In this document: one piece after another, positions 1 to 8,949 of the stretch
How the letters are laid out: each line of letters starts with the position of its first letter
Position numbering within the stretch: position 1 is the stretch's first letter
Source: Thermoanaerobaculia bacterium
GTDB taxonomy: Bacteria > Acidobacteriota > Thermoanaerobaculia > Gp7-AA8
Direction of reading: 5' to 3'
NCBI GenBank assembly: GCA_017883235.1
Contig: JADGNY010000059.1
Span: 1-39,563, forward strand
DNA: 39,563 bases
Translations under genes and position numbers: made by a program
The notes under the pieces: model-generated
What the model was told of the DNA's origin: nothing
Database searches by the model: none
Seen by the model: only the letters and a program-made list of their open reading frames with translations

Positions 1-6
1 GAGAGT

Positions 7-210
7 CCTTCTCCCCCCGCGGTTTTTTGCGGGGGGAGAAGGTGCCGAAGGCGGATGAGGGGGGCGTATACGCGACATGAACGATCTTGCAGCACGGGCA
101 TCGAGACAACCTAAAAGCACGGAGTCGCGCGCAAATTACGCACTCGTGAAACGCCCCCTCATCCGCCTTCGGCACCTTCTCCCCCAGCTGAAAAGCGCTG
201 GGGGAGAAGG
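7..210. repeat. Inverted-repeat pair with two nested hairpins
   Basis: Two hairpins face each other: a 14-bp perfect stem at 7-20/29-42 with a T-rich loop, and a 14-bp perfect stem at 175-188/197-210. Just inside them is a longer inverted repeat, 41-67 against 151-176, differing by one G. The unit GGTGCCGAAGGCGGATGAGG looks like a dispersed REP-type bacterial repeat present in two opposed copies. It lies upstream of the first glycosyltransferase and may act in transcript stability or termination (inference). Confidence 0.75.
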
Positions 211-378
211 GCTCTCGACGGGGTACAGGGTGCCGACGATTCCAGTGAGAGTGTGAGAAATGCGCCCTAGAATCGCGTCGCACTGAAGATCATCGAATCC
301 ATTCGCAGCGTTTTCGGCCGCGGTCCGCTTGACTGGACGCGCGGCGCGGGGAGACCGCGGGCGCCGCGTCCGTCGACG

Positions 379-2442
379 GTGGATGTAGTCGTTCCGGTCT
401 ACGGCGCCGCCGAGGAGCTCAGGGCCTGTCTGGCGAGCATCGAACGCCAGACGGACCTGACGCGGCATCGCCTCATCCTCGTCATCGACGGGCCGCAGGA
501 TGCCGAGGTGGAATCGATCGTTGCAAGCTCTCCGCATCGCGTACTACGGAACCAGCAGCGAGGAGGCTTTGTCGCCGCGGCGAACCTCGGCATGCGCGAA
601 TCGACAGCCGACGTCGTGCTGCTCAACAGCGACACCGTCGTCACGCCGCGCTGGATGGAGAAACTTATCGATGTCGCATACTCGTCGGGCGACATAGGGA
701 CGGTCACGCCTCTGTCGAATCACGCCACGATCTGCTCCGTTCCGCGGGGCTTCGAGGAGAACCTGCTGCCGGCCGGTTTCGATGCCGCGTCGTTCGCCGC
801 GCTGGTCGAGAAGGCGTCCGATCGCAGTTACCCGCGAATCCCGACGGGAGTGGGAGTCTGTCTCTACATCCGGCGGGCGGTCCTCGACGACGTAGGCTTC
901 TTCGACGCCGCGCAATTCGGGCTTGGATATGGAGAAGAGAACGACTTCTGTCTGCGCGCGCTGGCCCGCGGCTGGCTGCATGCCGCCGACGACGCCACCT
1001 TTATCTATCACGCCGGCCATCGCAGTTTCCGGTCATCGCGACAGCGGCTGCAACGACAGGCTCGGGCCACGCTTGGCCGCCTTCATCCGCGCTACATGGC
1101 CACGATTGCCGCGTTCATGCGCGACGATCCACTCGAAGCCGTCCGCGCCCGGATCCGTTCGGCACTCGGGGAACACGATGCGGCCCCTTCCCGGCGCCGC
1201 GTCGTCCATCTCGTCCACGGCTGGCCTCCGTTCCAGCACGCCGGCACGGAGCTTTACGCCTACTGGCTCGTACACCAGCAGCAGCAGGCGCACCACGCCG
1301 CGGTCTACGTGCGCGGCGCCGATCCCGAACGCGCGCACGGCGAGGCGGTGGAACTGATCGATGATGGCGTGCGAGTGCGGATCGTGACGAACAACTTCAC
1401 GGCCAGGAATCCATTTCGCCGCAACGCCATCCGTGACCGGCTGATCGAGCGCGACTTCGCCCGGTTTCTGGAAGCCGAGCGCCCCGATCTGCTGCACATT
1501 CATCATCTGGCCGGCCATGCGTTCTCGCTGGCCGGCGTCGCTAAACGGCTCGGAATCCCGATCGTGCTGCAGATTCAGGATTGGTGGTTCCTCTGCGCAC
1601 GCGTCAACCTCTACGACCGCGACGGAAACCGCTGCACCGGACCGGCCGTGGCCAAGTGTGCGCGCTGCGCCACGCTCACGAACGTCGCCCCTGCCCCGAT
1701 CACCAATCGCCTTCTTCACGCGATACGCAGATCGGCCGCGCGCTCCGCGATCTCGGCGAGCGATGCCTTCATCTCCGGTTCGAACGCGATCCGTGACGAC
1801 TACATCGGCGCCGGCGTGATCCCGCCGGCGACGCCGTTTCACGTGATCCCTTACGGCGTCAGCGTCGATCCGCCGAGCGAGCGAAGAACACCGGCACGAC
1901 GGCCGGTTCGCTTCGGCTACGTCGGCACGATCGGGCCGCACAAGGGCGTCCACATCGCTGTCGACGCCATGCACGGGATCGATCCCTCGCAAGCCTCGCT
2001 GCACATATGGGGCGACGTGCGCACGTTTCCCGGCTACGCCGACGATCTGAAGAAGCGGACCGGCGATGCATCCGTCATCTTCGAGGGGCGATTCGCCGAA
2101 GACGAAAAGACGCGCGTCTTCTCGTCGATGGATGTACTGCTCGTCCCCTCCATCGGATTGGAATCGTTCGGCCTGGCCGCGCGCGAGGCCATGACCTGCG
2201 GCGTTCCGGTGATCGCGTCGTCGGGCGGCGCGCTCTCGGAGATGTTCGCGCCCGGCGAGTGCGGTGAGCTCTTCCCGGCCGGAAACGCCGCGGCGCTGCA
2301 TCAGATCCTGCGCGGCGTGGCCGGCGACCCGGGCATCATCGACCGCTGGTCGGCCCGGCTTCCGCGGCCGAAACGCAATGACGTTCACGCTGCCGAGATC
2401 GAGGCCGTGTACGACGCGGTGCTGGCGGCGCGCAAATCATGA
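379..2442 (+). CDS. Two-domain glycosyltransferase (GT2 fused to GT4)
   Basis: Cytoplasmic enzyme predicted to add two sugars to a surface polysaccharide. Residues 1 to about 260 are a GT-A (GT2) domain: it opens VDVVVPVYG, has a DXD-like NSDT at 83-86, and an acidic EEND motif at 186-189. Residues about 275-687 are a GT-B (GT4) domain: it opens VVHLVHGWPP, has a Cys-rich segment (CTGPAVAKCARC) seen in some GT4 groups, and the E-x7-E donor motif ESFGLAARE at 595-603. The GTG at 379 falls right at the first beta strand, which is suspiciously late. The frame stays open back to 271 and reads like coding sequence (LKIIESIRSVFGRG), but I see no ATG, GTG or TTG there, so the true start may be non-canonical, for example CTG 283. 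It overlaps the next gene by ATGA, implying translational coupling. Confidence 0.9.
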   Translation: MDVVVPVYGAAEELRACLASIERQTDLTRHRLILVIDGPQDAEVESIVASSPHRVLRNQQRGGFVAAANLGMRESTADVVLLNSDTVVTPRWMEKLIDVAYSSGDIGTVTPLSNHATICSVPRGFEENLLPAGFDAASFAALVEKASDRSYPRIPTGVGVCLYIRRAVLDDVGFFDAAQFGLGYGEENDFCLRALARGWLHAADDATFIYHAGHRSFRSSRQRLQRQARATLGRLHPRYMATIAAFMRDDPLEAVRARIRSALGEHDAAPSRRRVVHLVHGWPPFQHAGTELYAYWLVHQQQQAHHAAVYVRGADPERAHGEAVELIDDGVRVRIVTNNFTARNPFRRNAIRDRLIERDFARFLEAERPDLLHIHHLAGHAFSLAGVAKRLGIPIVLQIQDWWFLCARVNLYDRDGNRCTGPAVAKCARCATLTNVAPAPITNRLLHAIRRSAARSAISASDAFISGSNAIRDDYIGAGVIPPATPFHVIPYGVSVDPPSERRTPARRPVRFGYVGTIGPHKGVHIAVDAMHGIDPSQASLHIWGDVRTFPGYADDLKKRTGDASVIFEGRFAEDEKTRVFSSMDVLLVPSIGLESFGLAAREAMTCGVPVIASSGGALSEMFAPGECGELFPAGNAAALHQILRGVAGDPGIIDRWSARLPRPKRNDVHAAEIEAVYDAVLAARKS

Positions 2443-3680
2443 TTCGTACCATCGCCAGTGTCATCCGCGGCGAGGGCCTTCCGTCCGCTCTGAGCAGAAC
2501 GCGTGAACGGATCGGCGACGCATTGCACGGCGCGGCATTGCGTGTGCGCGGTGCGTTCGCAGGTGCATCCGAGGCCGCCATTCTGAATGTTGCGGCCTCC
2601 GGCACGGCATTGCGGTTGGGCGGGGTGCAGGTGCAACTGGCCGCGCGTCTTCGTGTCGAGCGAGGTCTGCGCAGCGTCGCGCTCCTTTCTCCCGGACTTC
2701 TCGAGCAATCGGGATCCCGCCGCATCGCCACCGATCTCGATGCCGGCATTCGCGAAGCGATCGCCATCACCGGCGCCGGCACGGTTCATTTCGAGGGGAT
2801 GCACGAGGTGCCGCTCCGCGCCGTGCTGCGCCTCATCGAGTCCGGCATTCGGGTGATCGTCAGTCTTCACGACTTTTCCCTCTTCTGCGCCAGTCCGCAC
2901 CTCATCGAAGAGCCGATGGGAAGCTTCTGCTTCTCCTCCGAGGACTTCGATCGTTGTCACCGATGCCACCCGACGTCAGACGTTCCACCAAACGTGGTGC
3001 ACGATCGTCGCGCGTTGGCGCGCGAGATACTCGTCGCAGCGACGGGGGTGATCGTCCCGTCGCAGTTTCTGCTCGATCAACATCGGCAGCTCTTCTCGCT
3101 GCCGGACCTCGTGGTCGAGGTCGTCGAGCCAGGAGTGCCGGCGCCTTCGCGGCCGCTACAGTCGGACGGCGCACGACGCGCCATCGCCTACGCCGGGAGC
3201 TTGAAACGCCACAAAGGCGCGCATCTGCTACCTGGTCTGGCGCGTCTTCTCGGCAACGTCGAATTGCACGTCTTTGGCGGCGGAGATGAAGATCTGCTCC
3301 GCGCAATACGGCGCGTTCCGAACGTTACGGTTCACGGCTACTACCGTGGCAACACACTGCCTTCGTTGCTGGCGCGCTTCGGCATCGGGCTGGTCGTGTT
3401 TCCTTCGATCTGGCCGGAGTCCTACAGCCTCGTGCTATCCGAGGCCTGGATCGCCGGAGCGGCCGTGGCCTGCTTCGACCTCGGCGCGCCCGCAGAACGA
3501 ATCCGCCGGCACGGCGGCGGCTGGCTCGCTCCGCTCGAGAGCGGAGCGGACGGACTGGCGAAGATCATCGAGCAGTGGAGGGCCGGATCGATCACGACGG
3601 CGGTGCCACCCTCGGTGCCTACACCAGAGGATGCGGCAAACGCGCATGTGAAGCTGTACCGGAAATGGGGAGTCGCATAA
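2439..3680 (+). CDS. Glycosyltransferase family 4 protein
   Basis: GT-B fold glycosyltransferase, probably acting on the same polysaccharide as the upstream gene, whose stop codon it overlaps (ATGA). The N-terminal half has the FEGMHEVPLRAVLRLIESG and VIVSLHDFSLFC segments typical of GT4 acceptor domains, plus a CHRCH Cys/His cluster. The C-terminal half carries AYAGSLKRHKGAHLL and the donor-binding E-x7-E motif ESYSLVLSE at about 327-335. At 413 residues it has the usual length for a single GT4 domain. Sugar specificity cannot be read from sequence. The gene ends 5' of an inverted repeat that separates it from the convergent sugar transferase. Confidence 0.9.
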   Translation: MIRTIASVIRGEGLPSALSRTRERIGDALHGAALRVRGAFAGASEAAILNVAASGTALRLGGVQVQLAARLRVERGLRSVALLSPGLLEQSGSRRIATDLDAGIREAIAITGAGTVHFEGMHEVPLRAVLRLIESGIRVIVSLHDFSLFCASPHLIEEPMGSFCFSSEDFDRCHRCHPTSDVPPNVVHDRRALAREILVAATGVIVPSQFLLDQHRQLFSLPDLVVEVVEPGVPAPSRPLQSDGARRAIAYAGSLKRHKGAHLLPGLARLLGNVELHVFGGGDEDLLRAIRRVPNVTVHGYYRGNTLPSLLARFGIGLVVFPSIWPESYSLVLSEAWIAGAAVACFDLGAPAERIRRHGGGWLAPLESGADGLAKIIEQWRAGSITTAVPPSVPTPEDAANAHVKLYRKWGVA

Positions 3681-3870
3681 GGCGGAGAGCGGGAGTCTCG
3701 CCTGCTCCCGACGGGCGTCCTCGCCCGGCGGGGGTTTCCGTGAGACCACATGGATTGCGGAGAAAGAGAACGACCCAGTCCCGTTTAACTTGCCACAAGT
3801 CGCGAACACGCACGGACACCACCGCCGGGCGAGACGCCCGTCGGGAGCAGGCAAGATGCCTGCTCTCCGC
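3681..3870. repeat. Long imperfect inverted repeat between convergent genes
   Basis: Arms at about 3681-3732 and 3821-3870 are near reverse complements, sharing the core GCCTGCTCCCGACGGGCGT. They fill the gap between the GT4 gene and the convergent sugar transferase. A related fragment (GGAGAGCAGG...CCCGCCCGGCGG) occurs at about 8334-8360, so this looks like a dispersed repeat family. It may also terminate transcription from both sides (inference). Confidence 0.7.
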
Positions 3871-3885
3871 AGCCGCACTTTCGGA

Positions 3886-5244
3886 TTACACCCCACTGCC
3901 CGACAACGCCGCCGCTACGCTCCGGAACATCAGCCGGATGTCGAGCCAGAGAGACCAGGAGCACATGTAGGTCAGGTCGTAGCGAAGCTTGACGGAGGGA
4001 CGGGAGTCGTATTCGACGAGACTCTGGGCGAGGCCGGCCATCCCCGGACGGACCAGACAGCGCAGATCGAAATCGGGGACTTCCTCGAGAATGCGCGCGG
4101 CGATCTCCGGCCGCTCCGGGCGAGGACCGACGAGGCTCATCTCTCCCGTGATCACGTTGATCAGTTGCGGCACCTCGTCGATGTGGTAGCGGCGCAGGAA
4201 TCGTCCGACGCGCGTAACGCGCTCCTCGTCGGACTGGGCGTTCGATCCTGCCAATCCTGCGCGCAGCACACGCATCGAACGGAACTTCCACATGGCAAAC
4301 GGAACGCCGCCCCGGCCCGTGCGCATCTGACGAAACACGACCGGCCCGTGGTCGTCGAGCCAGACAGCCGCGGCAATCACGAGCCAGACCGGAATCGTCA
4401 GGACGGACAGGGCAAGCGATACCGCGATGTCGATGCCTCGCTTGACGATCGCATTCGCTCCGAAACCGCAGCCGACCATCACCTCGATCAGCGGCTCGTC
4501 GCCCATCCATCCCAGAACCGAGGAGACGAGAAGAGCGTCGGCGGACGACGCCAGCAGAAGATATCCGCGCGGCCCGCGAATGCGCAGAAGCTCCAGGCGG
4601 CCGTGCGGCGCAGCCTCGGACCAGACACAGATCACCTCTTCCACCTCATGGACCGCCGCGCGCACGGCCGGATCGTCCAGGCGTCCCAGCCACGGCACGC
4701 CCGTCTCCGCCGGATCGCTGTCGACGTAACCGATCACGCGGACTCGCTGATCATCCGCTCCCCGGAGCACGGCAATCGCCGCGGCCACTTCCGCCGGATC
4801 GCCGACGAGGATCGTCTCCCGCGGGCGCACCGGCCAGATTTTCTTTTGCAACGAGTGCCAGATCGGAAAGGCCAGCGCTTCCAACAGCGGAACCGCCAGC
4901 AGGATCGAGCGCGGCAGCGGCCGCTCCAGGACTGTCATTCCGATGGTGACCAGCGCAATCTGAATCAGAAGCGCCACCATGACGATGGGACGGCCGCGCA
5001 ACGCGATCCGGCGCCGGTAGAAACCAGCCAGCCCCAAACCTGCCAGGAAGGCCGCGCCGAACAGCATCACCATGATCGCGTCGAGCGGAAGTTTTTCCGG
5101 CGCCAGGAGAGAGCGCGTAAAGGCCAGCGGAACCGTCCGGCGCAGATAGACGACCGTCGTCAGACTCCACCACGCCACCACGAAATCGCCGGCGATGCCG
5201 ATGGTGACCCGAAGCGAGCGTTCCAACGAGCCCGGGCGGATCAT
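3886..5244 (-). CDS. Polyprenyl-phosphate sugar phosphotransferase (WbaP/PglC-type)
   Basis: Membrane enzyme that starts polysaccharide assembly by moving a sugar-1-phosphate from a nucleotide sugar onto undecaprenyl phosphate. Residues about 15-130 contain four hydrophobic segments. Residues about 140-245 resemble the CoA-binding-like (CoA_binding_3) domain of this family (TILVGDPAEVA). The catalytic PglC-like domain begins at KRGIDI (268), with a re-entrant hydrophobic segment at about 275-295, FRQMRTGRGG, MWKFRSM, the catalytic Asp-Glu pair at 356-357 (HIDEVPQ) and GEMSLVGPRPE at 367-377. Length (452) is normal for the full-length family. Its start overlaps the stop of the upstream glycosyltransferase by 4 bases, so the two form an operon on the minus strand. 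Confidence 0.94.
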   Translation of the reverse strand: MIRPGSLERSLRVTIGIAGDFVVAWWSLTTVVYLRRTVPLAFTRSLLAPEKLPLDAIMVMLFGAAFLAGLGLAGFYRRRIALRGRPIVMVALLIQIALVTIGMTVLERPLPRSILLAVPLLEALAFPIWHSLQKKIWPVRPRETILVGDPAEVAAAIAVLRGADDQRVRVIGYVDSDPAETGVPWLGRLDDPAVRAAVHEVEEVICVWSEAAPHGRLELLRIRGPRGYLLLASSADALLVSSVLGWMGDEPLIEVMVGCGFGANAIVKRGIDIAVSLALSVLTIPVWLVIAAAVWLDDHGPVVFRQMRTGRGGVPFAMWKFRSMRVLRAGLAGSNAQSDEERVTRVGRFLRRYHIDEVPQLINVITGEMSLVGPRPERPEIAARILEEVPDFDLRCLVRPGMAGLAQSLVEYDSRPSVKLRYDLTYMCSWSLWLDIRLMFRSVAAALSGSGV

Positions 5245-6395
5245 CGGACCTCCGTTGTTGCGCCGGCGATCGCGGCCAGCCGGTCAAGCGTCACCGCCCG
5301 CGCGTACTCCGCGGCCACGACTTCGCGAAGCTGTTCGACCTGGCGCGCGCGGAGATCATCGTCGCGAAGAAGATCGACCGCGGCGCGGGCGAATCCGTCC
5401 GTCGACGACTCGATGCGCGCGTGACCGGCCAGCGGCGCCAGTCCTCGGAATGCCAGGGGCGTACCGACGATCGCGCAGCCGGCTTCCGCCGCCTCGAGAG
5501 TCTTATTGGACTGACCGCTCCCGAAGCGCAGCGGCATCAGGGCCACGCGAATGCCGCGCGCAAAGACGCCAATGTCATCGACCGGAGAAACCAGCGTCAC
5601 GCCGCGATGGCACGCGGCATTGCGCAGCGTCCGCGGCGCGTCGGCGCCTCCCATGATCAGCGTGGCCGAAGGCTGCAACGCCCGGATGGCCGGCCAGATC
5701 TCATCGAGCAGCCATGCCGCGGCGTCGGCATTGGCGAAGTAGGGAAACCGTCCCCAGAATCCGAAGTCGTAGGCACGCGGCGCGCCATCTCTCTCTCCAT
5801 CGGCGAGCGGCCTCGTGGCGATACCGATCGGCACGGCTACCGCCTCGCCAAACTCTTCCCGCTCGTCCTCGCTGACGACGACGACCTTCCCGTACCGGAG
5901 CGATGCGGCACGCTCGAGACGGGCCATGCGCCGCTCCTCCACCCGCCAGAGCCATCGCATCAACGGCCCGGCAGCCTTTGCCCTCTCCGCCGCGCTGCGG
6001 CGAAGGGAATCGACGGCGTCGAGCACCGTCCGGCCTTGGAGCGAATCCTCCACCCAGGGATGCATACGCGAAAGGATCACCACGGACACATCGAACGGCC
6101 CGGCCTCGCGGCCGGCCCGGTCGATTGCCTCACGCCAATCGTACGGCGCCGCCATCAGACACTGAAGAGGCAAGCCATCACGGAGCAATCTCAACGTTCC
6201 CAGCGCGAGGCGCCGGAGTGAACGTTGCGCCGTGAAGAAACGGAACCGCGGAAGGCCTTCCGGCACCGTTCCGCGCGGCGCGACCAGGGCCACCTCGCCG
6301 CTTCGCGCAAGCGCGGAGATCCAGATCGGCGCGCGAAGGCGATCGCCGGTGTAAGAAGGCCATGGAAATCGCGATGTGATGACGAGGACCCTCAT
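5241..6395 (-). CDS. Glycosyltransferase, GT4-like (EPS/PEP-CTERM-associated sugar transferase type)
   Basis: GT-B glycosyltransferase of 384 residues. It opens MRVLVITSRFPWPSYTGDR, like the sugar transferases often found in exosortase/PEP-CTERM exopolysaccharide loci (TIGR03087-type, from memory). Further features are VLDAVDSLRRS, the second-domain DFGFWGRFPYFAN, and a C-terminal PLRFGSGQSNKTLEAAEAG donor-binding region in which Glu residues replace the strict E-x7-E. The open frame runs upstream to 6671, but that extension is Arg/Ser-rich, antisense to the ligase gene and unlike the family, so ATG 6395 is preferred. I see no clear Shine-Dalgarno sequence. It overlaps the following WbaP-type gene by ATGA and is divergent from the ligase-like gene, 91 bp away. 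Confidence 0.85.
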   Translation of the reverse strand: MRVLVITSRFPWPSYTGDRLRAPIWISALARSGEVALVAPRGTVPEGLPRFRFFTAQRSLRRLALGTLRLLRDGLPLQCLMAAPYDWREAIDRAGREAGPFDVSVVILSRMHPWVEDSLQGRTVLDAVDSLRRSAAERAKAAGPLMRWLWRVEERRMARLERAASLRYGKVVVVSEDEREEFGEAVAVPIGIATRPLADGERDGAPRAYDFGFWGRFPYFANADAAAWLLDEIWPAIRALQPSATLIMGGADAPRTLRNAACHRGVTLVSPVDDIGVFARGIRVALMPLRFGSGQSNKTLEAAEAGCAIVGTPLAFRGLAPLAGHARIESSTDGFARAAVDLLRDDDLRARQVEQLREVVAAEYARAVTLDRLAAIAGATTEVR

Positions 6396-6486
6396 TGTGG
6401 GCAAATACACCACGGGCAACTGGAGGAAGAGATCATTTTGGACCAGCGACAGATTAACAGATCGCCTTCTGTAGAATGCGGGTCCG

Positions 6487-7794
6487 ATGATGAGGTCTCG
6501 AGCGGACTGGCCCGCGCGCATCGATCGGTGGCGCGAGCTGGCCACCTTCGCGCTCGTGCTGGCCGGAGCGTTCGCTCTCCCTCTCGTCTTCCGCCGCGAT
6601 CCCTCGGCGATGTTCCGTCTGCCCAAGGCGATGTTCCTGCGGGCTGAGGCGATTCTCCTCGTCAGCATCACGCTGGCCGCGATCTTCGCCGGCGCTCACA
6701 TCCCGCGCCCCAGGTGGCGCGACTCCTGGCTGCTTCTGCCGCTGGCCGCGCTGGCCGCCTTCGTGCTTCTCACACTGACGTCGACCAACCGCGAGCAGAG
6801 CATCGGCGCGCTCGGGTCGGCCATCGCCACCGCGGTGGTCTTTTTCGCCACCGTCGCCGCGGCCCGCTCGGGCGGATGGCTGCTCGTGGCCGCACCGCTC
6901 GTGGCGGCCGTGACGAATGCGCTTCTGGTCATCGTCGAGGAAACGAATCTCTGGATGCCGTTCGGCGTGCAGGCCGGCCTTCCGCATCATCTTCAGTGCG
7001 ATGCGTTGATCGGCAATCCCAACGAAGTTGGCGGTTACCTCGGCGCGGCGGCGCTGGCGATCATTGCCGTCATCGCCGCACGCTACAGGACAAATCGATG
7101 GAACGTGCGCGACATCCTCATCGCCACGGTGCTCGTCATCGCCCTCATCGCCTGCCAGACACTGACGGCGATCCTCGCCTTCGCCGCCGCCGCGTTTTTC
7201 ATGATCGTGATCTCGTCCTGGCGCAACGCGGTCCGCGTCGCTGCCGTCGCCGTGATCGCGGGAGTGCTGCTGGTCTCTCTCGTGGCACCGTTCCGCGCTC
7301 GCGCCATCAGTGTGGTCATCTGGATCCGCACGGGCGACTACAACGCCCTCGCCACCGATCGCCTGACGCCGTTCGTGGCGGCGTGGTCGATGTTCACAGA
7401 CCATCCGCTCACCGGCGTGGGACCGGGCGCGTTCGCCTGGCAGTACTACGACTACAAGATCCACGCGGAGCAGCGCTATCCCTCGCTTCGCCACGCCTAC
7501 AACCGTGGCGTCAACTTCGGCGAAGTCCACAATGACCACCTGCAGGCGCTGGCCGAAGGAGGCGTCATCGGTTATGGCGCCTTCCTTGCGCTGATCGGAG
7601 CGCTCGGCTTCCTGTCATTCACGATCCCGCCGGCAGCGCCCGATTGGCGACGGCGTTTCGCGCATCATCTGGCGTTGCCGCTGGCGGTCTTCTGGATCGT
7701 GTTGTCGATCGCGCAGTTTCCCATGGAGACGACGGTCATCCGCGCCCTCGTGGTGTACCTCGCCGCTCTCTGTGTCGGGTGGCGCAACGCATGA
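6487..7794 (+). CDS. O-antigen ligase/polymerase family membrane protein
   Basis: Polytopic inner-membrane protein of 435 residues with roughly 10-12 hydrophobic segments, which either polymerises repeat units (Wzy) or ligates finished chains (WaaL). The signature periplasmic region of the Wzy_C family is visible: HPLTGVGPGAFAWQYYDYK at about 305-323, then EVHNDHLQALAEGGVIGYG at about 345-363, containing the conserved His. Sequence alone does not separate polymerase from ligase. Start ATG 6487 is followed at once by a second ATG; either could be used. Its stop overlaps the start of the next gene (ATGA), so the two are probably coupled. Confidence 0.88.
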   Translation: MMRSRADWPARIDRWRELATFALVLAGAFALPLVFRRDPSAMFRLPKAMFLRAEAILLVSITLAAIFAGAHIPRPRWRDSWLLLPLAALAAFVLLTLTSTNREQSIGALGSAIATAVVFFATVAAARSGGWLLVAAPLVAAVTNALLVIVEETNLWMPFGVQAGLPHHLQCDALIGNPNEVGGYLGAAALAIIAVIAARYRTNRWNVRDILIATVLVIALIACQTLTAILAFAAAAFFMIVISSWRNAVRVAAVAVIAGVLLVSLVAPFRARAISVVIWIRTGDYNALATDRLTPFVAAWSMFTDHPLTGVGPGAFAWQYYDYKIHAEQRYPSLRHAYNRGVNFGEVHNDHLQALAEGGVIGYGAFLALIGALGFLSFTIPPAAPDWRRRFAHHLALPLAVFWIVLSIAQFPMETTVIRALVVYLAALCVGWRNA

Positions 7795-8303
7795 GCCGGG
7801 CAATCACAACCGTTCGCGGTGCAGCGCTGCTGCTGCTCATCGCCGCCACCGTCTACGCGCTCGATCGATGGACCGTCAACCCTCTGCGCTGCGGGCACGC
7901 CGCCTCCCTCGGCGCCGCCGCGCTCGACCGCGAATCGCCCGCTGATTTCCAGGCGCGACGCCTGGCCCGCCAGATCCGCGACGATCTGCAAGGCTGCGCG
8001 TGCGTGACTCCTCCCGACGCCAGCATCCCCATGACCCTCGGCGCCGCCGCCGAAGCCAGCGACGATCCCCGCATCGCCATCGCCGAATACCAGCGCGCCC
8101 TCCAACTCGACCGCCGTCCCGAGATCTACTTCCACCTCGGGTTAATGCAACAGGAGACGCTCAACCGTTCCGGCGCCCTCGAAAACGTCGTCCGTGCCTG
8201 CGCCTTCGACCCGGCCAGGCTCGCGGACATTCCGTACGACGATATGAGGAAGGAAACGAAGAAGCGGCTGCGGGCTATGTACGGGCCGGGTTGGGTTCCG
8301 TAA
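7791..8303 (+). CDS. Small membrane-anchored TPR-like protein
   Basis: A 170-residue protein with an N-terminal hydrophobic segment (about 9-24) that could be a signal anchor. Next comes a region with a CAC pair near residue 70, then a TPR-like helical hairpin at about 92-125 (ASDDPRIAIAEYQRALQLD, YFHLGLMQQ). Small TPR proteins often accompany ligase/polymerase genes as assembly or scaffold factors. That role is inferred from the ATGA overlap with the upstream ligase-like gene and not from any specific motif. The frame is open upstream to about 7644, but that part lies inside the ligase gene, so ATG 7791 is chosen. This is the last gene of the first polysaccharide block. Confidence 0.75.
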   Translation: MSRAITTVRGAALLLLIAATVYALDRWTVNPLRCGHAASLGAAALDRESPADFQARRLARQIRDDLQGCACVTPPDASIPMTLGAAAEASDDPRIAIAEYQRALQLDRRPEIYFHLGLMQQETLNRSGALENVVRACAFDPARLADIPYDDMRKETKKRLRAMYGPGWVP

Positions 8304-8430
8304 CCAGCCGAGGGATTTGGGTGAAGTCAAATTGGAGAGCAGGAGTCCCCGCCCGGCGGCGGGACCGAGGTTGATACGGCACCGTGGATTGATACACGAA
8401 TCAGCATCACGCTCGATGCCGTCGGCGCGG
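8304..8430. other. Non-coding stretch with a dispersed repeat fragment
   Basis: No credible gene. It holds GGAGAGCAGG...CCCGCCCGGCGG at about 8334-8360, resembling one arm of the inverted repeat at 3681-3870. A degenerate first copy of the 21-bp repeat follows at 8411-8430. Confidence 0.55.
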
Positions 8431-8724
8431 GCTCGATTCCGCGCCGTGCCGGCCCGATGCCGCGCCGCGCCGGCTCGATGCCGCGCCGCGCCGGCCCGAT
8501 GCCGGGGAGCGCCGGCCCGATGCCGGGAAGCGCCGGCTCGATGCCGGGCAGCGCCGGCTCGATGCCGGGCAGCGCCGGCTCGATGCCGCGTAGCGCCGGT
8601 CCGATGCCGGGTAGCGCCGGCTCGATGCCGGGCAGCGCCGGCTCGATGCCGGGCAGCGCCGGCTCGATGCCGGGCAGCGCCGGCTCGATGCCGGGAAGCG
8701 CCGGCTCAGTGCCGGGAGGCGCCG
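8431..8724. repeat. 21-bp GC-rich minisatellite, 14 copies
   Basis: Fourteen contiguous 21-bp units with consensus GCTCGATGCCGGGCAGCGCC plus G, and degenerate edge copies at 8411-8430 and 8725-8740. Several interior units are identical; edge units diverge (GCGCCGC replacing GGGCAGC). Each unit can form a small hairpin CCGGC-TCGAT-GCCGG. Because 21 is divisible by three, all frames are open with 7-residue periods on both strands. None has a credible start or context, so I treat it as non-coding repeat DNA. The following 8741-8946 holds no recognisable gene. Confidence 0.9.
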
Positions 8725-8949
8725 GCTTGATGCCGGATTGAGCGAATCGCCGGCTGGCGACCGCACCTCCTTGCATCGCGTCTGGTAGCGGTGGTGGTCC
8801 GCGCGGACGTACGCACAACGTGCGCCCGCGTCTCGGGATCGGCGGTCTCGCCGCCGTCCGTCGCCGACGTTTTCCTGGAAGTGCGGAGCGCGCCGCGGCC
8901 CGTTGGCCGCTCCGCCCGCCGGGGTATCATTAAGTGGAGGCGAAATGTG

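Noticed and set aside
1033-2388. Minus-strand 451-codon frame
   Set aside because: Antisense to the GT2-GT4 gene whose motifs are clear.
3790-5424. Long open frame on the plus strand (544 codons)
   Set aside because: It is antisense to the clearly real sugar phosphotransferase, is rich in Arg, His and Asp, and has no family motif. It arises from high GC codon bias.
8431-8724. CRISPR array
   Set aside because: Units are directly tandem with no unique spacers, and there are no cas genes in the window.
8457-8741. Plus-strand repeat protein (AGSMPGS heptapeptides)
   Set aside because: No Shine-Dalgarno, no signal peptide, and other frames of the same repeat are equally open; a repeat-DNA origin explains it better.
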